The position numbers and the translations under genes were made by a program. Below are positions 27,272 through 35,343 of a stretch of DNA of 64,000 nucleotides, in pieces (position 1 is the first letter of the stretch; each line of letters starts with the position of its first letter). The notes under the pieces are model-generated. The model searched no databases. It was not told where the DNA came from and saw only the letters and a program-made list of their open reading frames with translations. This stretch comes from Mesorhizobium sp. NFR06 (lineage in GTDB: Bacteria > Pseudomonadota > Alphaproteobacteria > Rhizobiales > Rhizobiaceae): NCBI RefSeq assembly GCF_900115245.1, contig NZ_FOVT01000021.1, forward strand, positions 36,682 through 100,681, read 5' to 3'.

Positions 27272-29107
27272 ATGTCCAAACCTGACGATTCGGACAAAGC
27301 GGAAAATGGCGGACCTTCGGCCATCGAGCAATATCTCGTGAAGGATCCCGAGCGCTTCGCCTTGAACATGGCGCGCATGGTCGAGCAGGCCGGCAAGGCG
27401 GCTTCCGCCTGGGCCGAGCCGCGCGAGAAAGGTGAAGTGCGCGATCATGTCGCCGAACCGGTCGTCGACATGGTCAAGACCTTCTCCAAGCTCTCAGAAT
27501 ACTGGCTGGGCGATCCGCAGCGCGCCCTGGAAGCGCAGACGCGACTCTTCGCCGGCTATATGACGGTCTGGGCGAACGCCATCCAGAAGGTCACGCCCAA
27601 CGCCGAAAAGCCCGACGATGCGGTCCAGCCGGAGCGTGGCGACAAGCGCTTCCAGGATCCCGAATGGGGCCGCAACGCCTTTTTTGACTTCCTGAAGCAG
27701 GCCTATCTCGTCACCTCGCGCTGGGCAAACGAGCTTGTGGAGCACGCCGAGGGCCTCGACGAGCACACCCGCCACAAGGCGAGCTTCTACGTCAAGCAGG
27801 TGTCCAACGCGATCGCGCCGTCGAACTTCATCCTGACCAATCCGGAACTGTTCCGCGAGACCGTGGCCTCCAATGGCGAGAATCTGGTGCGCGGCATGAA
27901 GATGCTGGCCGAGGACATCGCCGCCGGCCGCGGCGACCTGAAGCTGCGCCAGGCGGACTACTCGCCCTTCGAAATCGGCAAGAACATCGCGACGACGCCA
28001 GGCAAGGTCATCGGCCGCAGCGATGTCGCCGAGATCATCCAATACGATCCGGCGACGGAGACGGTGCTGAAGCGGCCACTGCTGATCTGCCCGCCATGGA
28101 TCAACAAGTTTTATATCCTCGACCTCAACCCGCAAAAATCCTTTATCCGCTGGGCGATCGAGCAGGGCCATACCGTCTTCGTCATCTCCTGGATCAACCC
28201 GGACGAACGCCACGGCGCCAAGGGTTGGGAGGCTTATATCCGCGAAGGCCTGCAGTACGGTCTCGACATGGTGGAGAAGGCGACCGATGAAAAGGAGGTC
28301 AACGCCATCGGCTACTGCGTCGGCGGCACGCTGCTCGGCGCGGCGCTCGCGTTGTTGGCGCAGGAGGGCGACCATCGCATCAAATCGGCCACCTTCTTCA
28401 CCACGCAGGTCGACTTCACCCATGCCGGCGATCTCAAGGTGTTCGTCGACGAAGACCAGGTCGCCGCCGTCGAACGCTCGATGAACGAGAAAGGCTATCT
28501 CGACGGCACCAAGATGGCGACCGCCTTCAACATGCTGCGCTCGGGCGACCTGATCTGGCCTTATGTCGTCAACAACTACATGCGCGGCAAGGAGCCCCTG
28601 CCCTTCGACCTGCTCTACTGGAATTCCGATTCCACGCGCATGGCGGCGGCCAATCACTCCTTCTATCTGCGCAATTGCTATCTCGAGAACAATCTCTCGC
28701 GCGGCGTGATGGAGCTCGCCGGGCGCGTCGTCTCGCTGGCCGACATCACCATCCCTGTCTACAACCTGGCCACGAAAGAGGACCACATCGCGCCGGCGCT
28801 CTCGGTGTTCCTGGGATCGCAGTTTTTCGGCGGCGATGTCGAATATGTGATGGCGGGATCCGGCCATATCGCCGGCGTCGTCAATCCGCCAGCCGCCAAG
28901 AAATATCAGTACTGGACCGGCGGCAAGCCGGTGGGCGACTTCAACGCCTGGCTTGCCAATGCGCACGAGCACCCAGGCTCCTGGTGGACGCACTGGCAGC
29001 ACTGGATCGAGAACCAGGACAACATCCGCGTACCCGCCCGCAAACCTGGCAAGCATATGAAAACTTTGGGAGATGCGCCGGGCACCTATGTCAAGGTGCG
29101 TGTGTAA
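27272..29107 (+). CDS. phaC: Class I poly(3-hydroxyalkanoate) synthase
   Basis: This 611-residue enzyme polymerises (R)-3-hydroxyacyl-CoA into intracellular PHA. The lipase-like box GYCVGG contains the nucleophile C349, and the catalytic Asp and His are in KEDHIAP and GSGHIAG. The N-terminal PhaC_N domain and the tryptophan-rich C-terminus (PGSWWTHWQHWI) match class I enzymes. The ATG has a strong GGGAGGAA site upstream, while the 22 in-frame codons before it are not family-like. No phaA/phaB lie nearby. Confidence 0.95.
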   Translation: MSKPDDSDKAENGGPSAIEQYLVKDPERFALNMARMVEQAGKAASAWAEPREKGEVRDHVAEPVVDMVKTFSKLSEYWLGDPQRALEAQTRLFAGYMTVWANAIQKVTPNAEKPDDAVQPERGDKRFQDPEWGRNAFFDFLKQAYLVTSRWANELVEHAEGLDEHTRHKASFYVKQVSNAIAPSNFILTNPELFRETVASNGENLVRGMKMLAEDIAAGRGDLKLRQADYSPFEIGKNIATTPGKVIGRSDVAEIIQYDPATETVLKRPLLICPPWINKFYILDLNPQKSFIRWAIEQGHTVFVISWINPDERHGAKGWEAYIREGLQYGLDMVEKATDEKEVNAIGYCVGGTLLGAALALLAQEGDHRIKSATFFTTQVDFTHAGDLKVFVDEDQVAAVERSMNEKGYLDGTKMATAFNMLRSGDLIWPYVVNNYMRGKEPLPFDLLYWNSDSTRMAAANHSFYLRNCYLENNLSRGVMELAGRVVSLADITIPVYNLATKEDHIAPALSVFLGSQFFGGDVEYVMAGSGHIAGVVNPPAAKKYQYWTGGKPVGDFNAWLANAHEHPGSWWTHWQHWIENQDNIRVPARKPGKHMKTLGDAPGTYVKVRV

Positions 29108-29328
29108 CGGATTGTAATGTCTGGTGAGTTGACGGGCCGCCAAAACAGGGCGAAATGGTTGCGTCAATCGTTTCACGGCCTCAAATCACCTGCCGAAGCA
29201 GAATAATTCCGAGGCTTGCAGATTCGACACATGTCCCGTTTCCGGTTGGGAACAGGAGGGTTATCGCGGCGCGGTTCTGGAGTGGCGCAGCGGTGACGAA
29301 CCGACCGGATATCGAGGGGGAATTTATT

Positions 29329-30597
29329 TTGAAATCAGCAGGTTGGCGTCTTGCACGAGGGGAAAGTCGCAGCATTGCGGCAGCACTTTTCTCCGTGCTT
29401 CTGGCCTCCTGCACGTCGACCGGGGACCCGACCATGTCGGTCGTCTCCCCCGCCTACAATTCAACCGCCAGCGAAATGAGCGCGACATCCAGCGCCAAGA
29501 CCGCAACTGTGGCCGATTCGACGATTCAGGCAGCATCAGCCACCCCGGAGTCGGCATCGACCGTGATGAGCGAAGGCGACGCGCCTTTGCCTGAAAAGGT
29601 CGCCTACCTGCCGGAGACGCGGCCGCAAGCCGCCTTCCCTGCCGTGGCCGTGCCCGCTGGCGCCGCCACCATTGCCAGCAACACACCGCAACCGCTGGTT
29701 CAGCCGACGCAGACAGCGGAACAGACGCAGGCCGTCGCTCAGCAAGCCGCTGCCGGCGATGCCGCCGCGGTCGCGTCAAAGGCTCAGGCGACCATGCAAG
29801 CCATGAGCAGCGGCGTCTACGTAACGGCGGCCGAGCCGGCGCAGCCGCAGATCGCCGCGCCGAAGAAGGGCCTGTTCGCCTCGCTGTTCAGCACCACGCC
29901 GGCTTCCGCCGCGCCCGCCCCGCTGGTCAACAACGCGCGCTCCGACAACCAGCCCGCCGTGCAGGCCAGGACCACGCCGCCGCCAGCCAAGCCGATCGTG
30001 ACGCTGGCTTCGGCGACACCGGCTGAAAAGCCGGTGCAACTGGCCTCGATCGACGATCCGAGCAATCACATCACCGGCGCCGACGCCCTGCCCGGCGTGC
30101 GCCAGACTGCCCTCTTCGAGATCAAGCGCAAGTCCGGCATCGACGACGAGAGCGACGTCGACCTCAACGAGGATGAGGGCGGCGGTTCCTATCAGGTGGC
30201 ATCGGCCGCCGGCATGGCCAGGCTCGCGCCGAACGGCCTTTTGAAACAGAACGAAAGCGTCGACGTCGCCTGCCTCAAGCCGTCGCTGGTGCGGGTGCTG
30301 AAGACGATCGAGGGCCATTTCGGCCGCAAGATGATTGTCACCTCCGGCTACCGCGATCCGTCCCGCAACCGGCGCGCCAACGGCGCCAAGAATTCGCTGC
30401 ACATGTACTGCGCCGCCGCCGACATCCAGGTGCCCGGCGTGTCGAAGTGGGAACTGGCGAACTACGTCCGCACAATGCCCGGTCGCGGCGGCGTCGGCAC
30501 CTACTGCCATACCGAATCCGTCCATGTCGATGTCGGCCCCGAGCGCGACTGGAACTGGCGCTGCCGCCGGCGCAGCGGCGGCGGTGAGGACGGCTGA
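29329..30597 (+). CDS. DUF882 / M15-family D,D-carboxypeptidase-like lipoprotein
   Basis: This is a 422-residue envelope protein. The TTG start is chosen because GAGGGGG lies eight bases upstream and yields a short basic n-region and lipobox (LLASC, Cys near residue 29); the in-frame extension upstream has neither. Residues about 30-280 are Ala/Pro/Thr-rich and low complexity, likely a periplasmic spacer. The C-terminal about 130 residues carry the peptidase M15_3 zinc pattern (TSGYRDPSRNRRANGAKNSL followed by HMYCAAADI, then SVHVDVG). A role in cleaving peptidoglycan peptides is inferred from the family. Confidence 0.82.
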   Translation: MKSAGWRLARGESRSIAAALFSVLLASCTSTGDPTMSVVSPAYNSTASEMSATSSAKTATVADSTIQAASATPESASTVMSEGDAPLPEKVAYLPETRPQAAFPAVAVPAGAATIASNTPQPLVQPTQTAEQTQAVAQQAAAGDAAAVASKAQATMQAMSSGVYVTAAEPAQPQIAAPKKGLFASLFSTTPASAAPAPLVNNARSDNQPAVQARTTPPPAKPIVTLASATPAEKPVQLASIDDPSNHITGADALPGVRQTALFEIKRKSGIDDESDVDLNEDEGGGSYQVASAAGMARLAPNGLLKQNESVDVACLKPSLVRVLKTIEGHFGRKMIVTSGYRDPSRNRRANGAKNSLHMYCAAADIQVPGVSKWELANYVRTMPGRGGVGTYCHTESVHVDVGPERDWNWRCRRRSGGGEDG

Positions 30598-30721
30598 TAC
30601 GTTCGGCTTGGTCTCGTGGGCATCGCAGGTTTGACCGGCTGAAAGCCGATCACCGCCGACTCCGACATTAGTTTCAATACGCCATCACAGACGTTGGCGA
30701 TTGGCCGAAGCCGTCCGAACT

Positions 30722-30899
30722 TCGTCATCCACGGGCGGAGCGGGAGCGAAGCGGACGCGTAGACCCAAGGATCCATTCCGTGACCTTGACCGTGGAGTGC
30801 AGCGGCGCAGGTTCTGCACCGTTGCGGAACGTCAGCATCACGGAATGGATTCTATGGTCTGTGCGCGCCGCTGCGCTCCTTGCTCCGCCATAATGACGA
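30722..30899. repeat. Long imperfect palindrome (rhizobial interspersed repeat)
   Basis: This is a unit of about 178 bp whose two arms are imperfect reverse complements. The left arm (TCGTCAT ... ATCCATTCCGTGA, about 30722-30784) and the right arm (CACGGAATGGATT ... ATGACGA, about 30839-30899) match at roughly three quarters of positions around a spacer of about 55 bp. It lies just before the tRNA-Glu promoter. I recognise the arm consensus as an interspersed repeat of Rhizobiales. No coding is seen in 30598-31070. Confidence 0.65.
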
Positions 30900-31026
30900 C
30901 CGCGCGATTCCAGCCAACCTCCAAGGATACGCGGTCAGACGTGACCCGGAGGCAGCGTCCGCCGCTCGCCGAAAGTGCGGCTTTTGCCGCCTTTGAAAAA
31001 AGTTGTCGCATCTGGCGCTGGATGGG

Positions 31027-31055
31027 TTGCCGGTTACCGACAACGCAATTATAAG
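31027..31055 (+). promoter_or_regulatory. Sigma-70-type promoter of tRNA-Glu
   Basis: TTGCCG (31027-31032) and TATAAG (31050-31055) are separated by exactly 17 bp and end 15 bp before the tRNA 5' end. This spacing and position are ideal for a housekeeping promoter. Confidence 0.65.
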
Positions 31056-31070
31056 CCGCTTCGTCTGAGC

Positions 31071-31145
31071 GCGCCCATCGTCTAGCGGTTAGGACACCGC
31101 CCTTTCACGGCGGTAACAGGGGTTCGATTCCCCTTGGGCGTACCA
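31071..31145 (+). tRNA. tRNA-Glu (anticodon TTC)
   Basis: A full cloverleaf can be drawn. The acceptor arm is GCGCCCA/TGGGCGT (first pair G-U), the D-arm GTC/GAC, the anticodon arm CCGCC-CTTTCAC-GGCGG with anticodon TTC, and the T-arm AGGGG-TTCGATT-CCCCT. The discriminator is A31142 and CCA is encoded (31143-31145). Its 3' half is the left attachment site of the integrated element. Confidence 0.95.
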
Positions 31146-31146
31146 G
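31099..31146. repeat. attL core (3' half of tRNA-Glu)
   Basis: These 48 bp, from the anticodon stem of tRNA-Glu to one base past CCA, recur without mismatch at 42107-42154. The flanks on either side diverge immediately. This is the crossover core of a tRNA-targeting tyrosine recombinase. Confidence 0.95.
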
Positions 31147-31177
31147 ACTTTTCAAGTACTTAGCTCGTTTTCTGGCC

Positions 31178-31191
31178 TATACGTCGAATAT
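31178..31191. repeat. Putative integrase arm-type site, left end
   Basis: TATACGTCGAATAT occurs here, 31 bp inside the left core, and again exactly at 41999-42012 near the right end. A related AGCGGACG (31208-31215) resembles GGCGGACG at 42028-42035 and 42080-42087. Repeats of this kind inside both ends are expected for integrase arm binding. Confidence 0.55.
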
Positions 31192-31222
31192 GCGGCGAAT
31201 AAACGTTAGCGGACGTAGGCAA

Positions 31223-31360
31223 ATGAAAAAGCCCGCCACCGAAGCAGCGGGCCAAAACGCCACCACGCTTGCGCGCCTCCAGGAGACGCTGATCGCGGCC
31301 GGCGTCGAGTTCATCCCCGAGAACGGCGGCGGTGCTGGGGTGAGGCTTCGGAAGAAGTGA
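31223..31360 (+). pseudogene. C-terminal fragment of an XRE/HTH-type regulator
   Basis: This is a 45-codon frame reading LARLQETLIAAGVEFIPENG and then GGAGVRLRKK. I recognise this as the C-terminal tail that follows the helix-turn-helix in many rhizobial Cro/CI-type proteins. The DNA-binding part is missing, so this is probably a remnant left at the element's left end, although the frame does have an ATG. Confidence 0.5.
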
Positions 31361-31965
31361 CGCTGCAGATCGCGGAAGCCGCCGATCCCGATAGCGCTGG
31401 CAAGACCGTCTCTCACTGGACTCTCACTCGCAATGGAAGCATTCTCCCTTCGGGGAGAGAGGGGCGCGTGGGCAAAGACCAGGGACTTCAACGCGGCAAC
31501 CAAGCTGCTCGCTGGCGAAGACAACAGCGAGCTTTGGCCGCCCCGCGCGTGGCAGTTCCGGTTTACACGCCTAAGGACTATCCTCTTATCCGAGAGCTTC
31601 CTGGCGCCGACGATATGCCCGCGACCTGGAAAGAGTGGGCCGTGCTTTTCGAGGCAACACAGAAAAAGCGAATGAATGTGCGTCCGTATGTCTTCGACAA
31701 CGTTCGCATCAGACCTGACCTACTCAAAGCATGGCTGGACGCCAATTCGCTTTCAGCATCGGAGCGTTCGAGACAACTCTACGCTCAGGAACTCCACGAT
31801 GCGCGAAAAGCTCGACGAAAAGCGTTGGAACAGGAGAGGCTTGCCCGAGAAGCATCTGAGCGAATGGCAGCGAATAGACCGCCACCCCCAGACCCACCAG
31901 ACTATCCGCCATGGGTGGACAAAGTGGTAGACTTCATGCGTTCCTTGATCAGCTTTCGAAGGTAG
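31357..31965 (+). CDS. Hypothetical protein, possibly frameshifted
   Basis: This is a 202-codon frame starting at a GTG that overlaps the previous stop. From about residue 68 (YTPKDYPLIRELPGADDMPA) to the end it looks like a genuine protein, with an Arg/Lys/Glu-rich helical segment and a Pro-rich stretch before a short hydrophobic C-terminus. The first about 65 codons have poor third-position G/C, whereas another frame from 31433 (DFNAATKLLAGEDNSELWPP) looks more coding. A frameshift near 31555 is likely. No family is recognised. Confidence 0.45.
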   Translation: MTLQIAEAADPDSAGKTVSHWTLTRNGSILPSGREGRVGKDQGLQRGNQAARWRRQQRALAAPRVAVPVYTPKDYPLIRELPGADDMPATWKEWAVLFEATQKKRMNVRPYVFDNVRIRPDLLKAWLDANSLSASERSRQLYAQELHDARKARRKALEQERLAREASERMAANRPPPPDPPDYPPWVDKVVDFMRSLISFRR

Positions 31966-32029
31966 CCCCCGTCCAATCGGCATGACTTCAAGAGCCTTCG
32001 CCAGCGCGCGTTTCCGCTGGGCCGCCCTC

Positions 32030-32416
32030 CTACACCGCCGAAACGTCCGGCGCGCGCCTGCGCTTGCCTGTGCGCTCAATGGCGGCAAGCGTTCTGCTTT
32101 GGGCGGCAATGCGGATTCGGTCCAGCGCTTCCTGCCGCCCACGCTCCCGCTCGAGGCGGTAAACCTCCGGCAGCGGTTGCCAATCGGCAGGCTTCGCCTT
32201 CATGCACCACTTCTCGCCGCGGAAGCCCCAAAGGATGATTCCGACCAGCTCGGATCCCGAAAATGCACAGGAGCAATTGAGCTTCGCAAAGTGAAGCACC
32301 CGCGCATCCCACCAAATCTTGTCGATTTCGAATTCGCCGCCAGTGCCTCGTTCCCACTTCGTCCAGCCGCGGCCAGGCCGTTTGATAAGCTCGTGATCCT
32401 GCAAAGGGCACCTCAT
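32030..32416 (-). CDS. Hypothetical protein of the element
   Basis: This is a 128-residue, Trp-rich, charged protein (PGRGWTKWERGTGGEFEIDK, later SGSELVGIILWGFRGEKWCM) with a basic helical C-terminus. Composition and codon use suggest a real gene, but no ribosome site is obvious at either ATG 32416 or GTG 32452. No family is recognised. It lies in the left accessory part of the element. Confidence 0.5.
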   Translation of the reverse strand: MRCPLQDHELIKRPGRGWTKWERGTGGEFEIDKIWWDARVLHFAKLNCSCAFSGSELVGIILWGFRGEKWCMKAKPADWQPLPEVYRLERERGRQEALDRIRIAAQSRTLAAIERTGKRRRAPDVSAV

Positions 32417-32565
32417 CGCTGAAAAGGTAGTCGCGGATTTTGCATAAGTCACGGCTTATGGGCAAGGGCAGTGTCCTGGCGCGGTCCCTACAAGAAGTGC
32501 GCCGCGTAAGCTGGAACTTGGTGCATACGGCGGCGTTCCCCCTCAACAGGGATGGAAGCCTGCAA

Positions 32566-32742
32566 ATGACCGACGATCCCGATAAGAAAGAGAGAGACGC
32601 AGCCGTCGAGCGACTGAGAGCGGAAACCGGCATCACAGAGCAACAGGCTCTCGACCTAGTTACGCTACTTGGTACAAGTAATTGGCCTTCTCTCGTTCGC
32701 GAGGCGCAGGCTATGAAAAGCCGGCCTCAAGATTCAAACTGA
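32566..32742 (+). CDS. Hypothetical small protein
   Basis: This 58-residue acidic/basic helical protein begins MTDDPDKKERDAAVERLRAE and contains TGITEQQALDLVTLLGTSNW. The ATG has GGAAG seven bases upstream. The pattern (a short helix pair ending in a Trp) resembles small host-interaction proteins of rhizobial islands, but no function is assigned. Confidence 0.5.
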   Translation: MTDDPDKKERDAAVERLRAETGITEQQALDLVTLLGTSNWPSLVREAQAMKSRPQDSN

Positions 32743-32912
32743 GACACTCCGATTGCTGACGACATTCACCGCGAAACCGGTGGAACGTAATGAACCGTGA
32801 TATTCATGCGGCCTCGCTAATGTAACCTTCGCTCCAGCCGACTCTCCGCACCGAGTCGGTTAGGCCCGGCGGTTCAACCCCTACGCCCCCCAACGCGGAA
32901 CTGTCGGGCCGC

Positions 32913-33194
32913 CTACGGGCAAGGCGTCCAGCGCTTGCGCTTCTCTGGTGTCAGAGCGTGATTGGTGAACTGCAGGTTCCGATCGTCGCGGCCGGCGGCG
33001 CGACACTCATGGCAATAGATGATCTTGAGCAAATCCCAATGCATGCAGGGCTGATCCGGGCCGAACCGGCGCGCCAACTCGGCAATGTCCAGTGTCGCCC
33101 TCCGCTTACACGTGAGGCAGTAGACTGAAAGGCCTGTGCCGGCTTCGAGCTTCTTGCCGAGCGTGTTTTCGGTAAAGGGATATTTGTTCGACAT
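32913..33194 (-). CDS. Zinc-ribbon-like small protein
   Basis: This 93-residue protein has CxxC pairs at C26/C29 (YCLTCKRRATL) and C61/C64 (YCHECRAAG) plus C50, a likely four-cysteine zinc knuckle. The ATG has GAGG seven bases upstream. It is the first gene of a three-gene module (with the two plus-strand genes starting at 33446 and 33751) whose second, damaged copy lies at 43860-44380. The function is unknown; nucleic-acid or protein binding is plausible for a zinc ribbon. Confidence 0.65.
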   Translation of the reverse strand: MSNKYPFTENTLGKKLEAGTGLSVYCLTCKRRATLDIAELARRFGPDQPCMHWDLLKIIYCHECRAAGRDDRNLQFTNHALTPEKRKRWTPCP

Positions 33195-33445
33195 TGGCGA
33201 TCCTCGTGATGGGGTCGCCGCACCGGGGAGGATTATATTCCTTATCTCCAAGCCGCTGGCAATTGCTAAAATTGAAGCCCGCTGCCAGGCGTAGCAGCGG
33301 GCCCCTGAAAAGCCGGACACAAGGATTTTGGGATGATCGATCCGGCCGGTACTTTTAACGAGAGACTCGATTTTTTTGTTCCCGCGCCGTTTGCATATAT
33401 TAGCATCCGCTTGACGATGCCTTTCGCCGCCCCAGAGTCACCGAT

Positions 33446-33754
33446 ATGGCGAAGGGCAGCATCAAGATCGGCGACGAGGTCGCCATCACCGCGACCGTGC
33501 GACGGCGCGTCACCGAAGACAGGATCAGCATCTCGATCCCGTCCTATGGCTTCCCTCATTCGATCATCGACAAAATCTCGAAGGTGAAGCGAGGCCAGCC
33601 GATCGAGATCATCGGCGACGTCACCCGGATCGACGAGGCCAAGGTGACAATCAATCTGGGCGTTCCTGTCACGGTTGATAAGGACAAGGTCCGGCTGGTG
33701 ACGCCCTACGTCCCGCCGAAGCGCAAGGGGCCGCTGGTGGACAAAGCAACATGA
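33446..33754 (+). CDS. Small beta-rich protein, paralogue of the gene at 43986
   Basis: This is a 102-residue protein with alternating hydrophobic strands: GSIKIGDEVAITATVRRR, then SISIPSYGFPHSIIDKISKV, then VTINLGVPVTVDKDKVRLVT. It looks like an SH3/KOW-like or OB-like barrel. A paralogue with about 75% matching positions is encoded at 43986-44291 in the neighbouring relict element, beside the same partner genes. Its stop overlaps the ATG of the next gene. No characterised family is recognised. Confidence 0.7.
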   Translation: MAKGSIKIGDEVAITATVRRRVTEDRISISIPSYGFPHSIIDKISKVKRGQPIEIIGDVTRIDEAKVTINLGVPVTVDKDKVRLVTPYVPPKRKGPLVDKAT

Positions 33755-33933
33755 CCAAGCTGTCTGATCTCGGCCCGCCCATCGTTGGCAAAAGGCACGG
33801 CAATGAGCCATCTGATGAACGCGACCATTTCCACAAATGCGGCGCCTGCGGGCAGATGATCGACTTGCGTGACCTTCGCCAAGTCATCTGGCACGAGAAG
33901 CCTGGCCACGAGCCCCTCGAATTGGACGCCTAA
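33751..33933 (+). CDS. Small putative zinc-binding protein
   Basis: This 60-residue protein is translationally coupled (ATGA) to the beta-rich gene before it. C30-x-x-C33 (HKCGACGQMIDL) followed by H48 and H53 (IWHEKPGHEPL) gives a plausible Cys2His2 metal site. A truncated homologue starting MTRLSDLDP follows the paralogue in the second element. The function is unknown. Confidence 0.6.
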   Translation: MTKLSDLGPPIVGKRHGNEPSDERDHFHKCGACGQMIDLRDLRQVIWHEKPGHEPLELDA

Positions 33934-34147
33934 CTGTCTCGTTTCGAGACCCGAACCCTGGCACCGGTGTCGATTGTCCATCCCCGGCATCGGCAGCGAG
34001 CTATCGAGCTAGGCTCCGCCATCTCTACCCTCTGGACGCCGGTCTGCGGTTAGTGTCACCGGCAAAGCCCAGACCGGACGGCTGGAGGTCAAGATGGAAC
34101 ATTAGGAGAGGCTAATTGTTTATTCTCTCCAAACGGGAGGAGTTTCA

Positions 34148-34342
34148 ATGCACGGTCTCTGGAGACAAGTCGCAGATCATCGGGCAGAACCTGATGTTGC
34201 CGGTCGCAAAGCGAACGATCGCACCGACCAAAAGCCTTACCCCAAGGTGAGCGACCTGCTCGCGGCTCGCATTATCATTAGGGAGTTCGAGGCCGACTGG
34301 TATGGGCGGAGAGAAGACGCCTTATCGACAGGGGTCCTATAG
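34148..34342 (+). CDS. Hypothetical small protein
   Basis: This is a 64-residue basic protein with a strong ribosome site (GGGAGGAG, five bases before ATG). Near the middle it reads QKPYPKVSDLLAARIIIREF, then an Arg/Glu-rich end. The 213 bp upstream hold no gene. No family is recognised. Confidence 0.5.
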   Translation: MHGLWRQVADHRAEPDVAGRKANDRTDQKPYPKVSDLLAARIIIREFEADWYGRREDALSTGVL

Positions 34343-34491
34343 CCCGCGTACCATTTATCATTCATTCATAATAACAGCAGATTCTCATGAGCTGGCATGC
34401 TCATGCCCTGAACGCAACATCAGTCTATGGGCATGCTGCCAATTAGGGCGGCGGCGAAACACACTCAGGTGGGGGAGGAGGACTGACCAAA

Positions 34492-34713
34492 ATGTCGAAT
34501 AGAGAAATCGGAACATCCCGTTCGCTCGGGATGCGTGTCGCCGATCTAAGAGCCAAGATGCAGGACGCCAAGATTACCGAGCATGAGATTAAGATCTTCC
34601 AGAGGGTCGCGGCCATCATGGGGCGCGGCGAAGGCGCCTTGCGCATCGACGCTGATGATCTGATCGCCGCGTCCTTTCTCACCGAGATGATGGGCGAACC
34701 GACGCCGAATTGA
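34492..34713 (+). CDS. Hypothetical small protein
   Basis: This is a 73-residue helical protein (SLGMRVADLRAKMQDAKITE, then IDADDLIAASFLTEMMGE). A very strong GGGGGAGGAGGA ribosome site precedes the ATG, and a hairpin terminator follows 43 bp after the stop, so it is probably an expressed monocistronic gene. No family is recognised. Confidence 0.6.
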   Translation: MSNREIGTSRSLGMRVADLRAKMQDAKITEHEIKIFQRVAAIMGRGEGALRIDADDLIAASFLTEMMGEPTPN

Positions 34714-34756
34714 TAGCGCGTTCCGCCGCGCATGACAAACGCGGGCGGCAGCATTG

Positions 34757-34793
34757 AAAGAGCCCGCCTGCCAAGGTGCCAAACGGGCTCTTT
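34757..34793. terminator. Bidirectional intrinsic terminator
   Basis: AAAGAGCCCG (34757-34766) pairs perfectly with CGGGCTCTTT (34784-34793) around a 17-nt loop. The A-rich left flank and T-rich right flank let it work on both strands: for the gene ending at 34713 (+) and for the packaging/structural operon arriving on the minus strand. Confidence 0.75.
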
Positions 34794-34973
34794 ATCGAGC
34801 GTGGGCCTCGGTGACGTCTGGGCCTTGAGGCTTTCGGCGCGCGGCCCTTTGATCTTCTGCGGGAAGAAATAGGCGATCGCCAGATTGATGCCGATGCCGA
34901 CGGCCGTGGTGACGATGGAGCCGAGCAGACCGCCGCCAACGGCGGCACCGGCGAGAGGCGCTATGAAGGCCAT
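34794..34973 (-). pseudogene. N-terminal remnant of a phage tail-tip-type protein
   Basis: The first about 54 residues (GLLGSIVTTAVGIGINLAIA, then FFPQKIKGPRAESLKAQTS) match the start I know from phage tail assembly/host-specificity proteins: two hydrophobic glycine-rich helices, then GPR..xLK.Q.S. In such proteins this is followed by a domain with a YG.PIP.VYG-type motif. Here the match stops at the terminator at 34793. The frame stays open to 34443, but antisense to a well-supported gene. It is the truncated last member of the minus-strand operon. Confidence 0.6.
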
Positions 34974-35333
34974 CTATGCCGTCCGTGCTGCTGCACTGTA
35001 CTCGGCGGCCGTCTTTTGCTTTTGCTGGAGGCGGAGCAATTCCTCGAGACGATGCGCCTTGTCGATCGAGGCGTTGATCTGGTTATTCAACGAAATGACC
35101 AGGCCGACGTCCTTGGCGCGCATCGCGGCGCGCATCAGCCGGCGCATTCCGGTGATCCTGCCCCGAATGTCGACAAGGTCGCCGAGCCGATGCAGTTCGA
35201 CGTCCGTCGCGAAGCCTTTCCAGCCGTTTTCGAGCGCCAAAAGAGCGGAATATTCGCGTTTTTGAGTGGTATTCATCCACGTTGGGGCGGCAGGAATGGC
35301 GGATTTCCGGGCTTTTGCGGGCGATTTGGTCAT
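34974..35333 (-). CDS. Hypothetical protein of the phage-like operon
   Basis: This is a 119-residue basic, helical protein with a disordered Lys/Ala N-terminus (MTKSPAKARKSAIPAAPTW), a central amphipathic region and a C-terminal coiled-coil-like segment (DKAHRLEELLRLQQKQKTAA). Its stop directly abuts the ATG of the tail remnant. The shape would suit a small head or packaging accessory, but no family is recognised. Confidence 0.6.
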   Translation of the reverse strand: MTKSPAKARKSAIPAAPTWMNTTQKREYSALLALENGWKGFATDVELHRLGDLVDIRGRITGMRRLMRAAMRAKDVGLVISLNNQINASIDKAHRLEELLRLQQKQKTAAEYSAAARTA

Positions 35334-35343
35334 CTACCGGCCC

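Noticed and set aside
27494..29176. 560-codon minus frame opposite phaC
   Set aside because: It is antisense to PHA synthase, with no ribosome site or motif.
31177..31524. 115-codon minus frame at the left end of the element
   Set aside because: It overlaps the better plus-strand HTH fragment and the next gene, has no ribosome site and a composition typical of an antisense frame.
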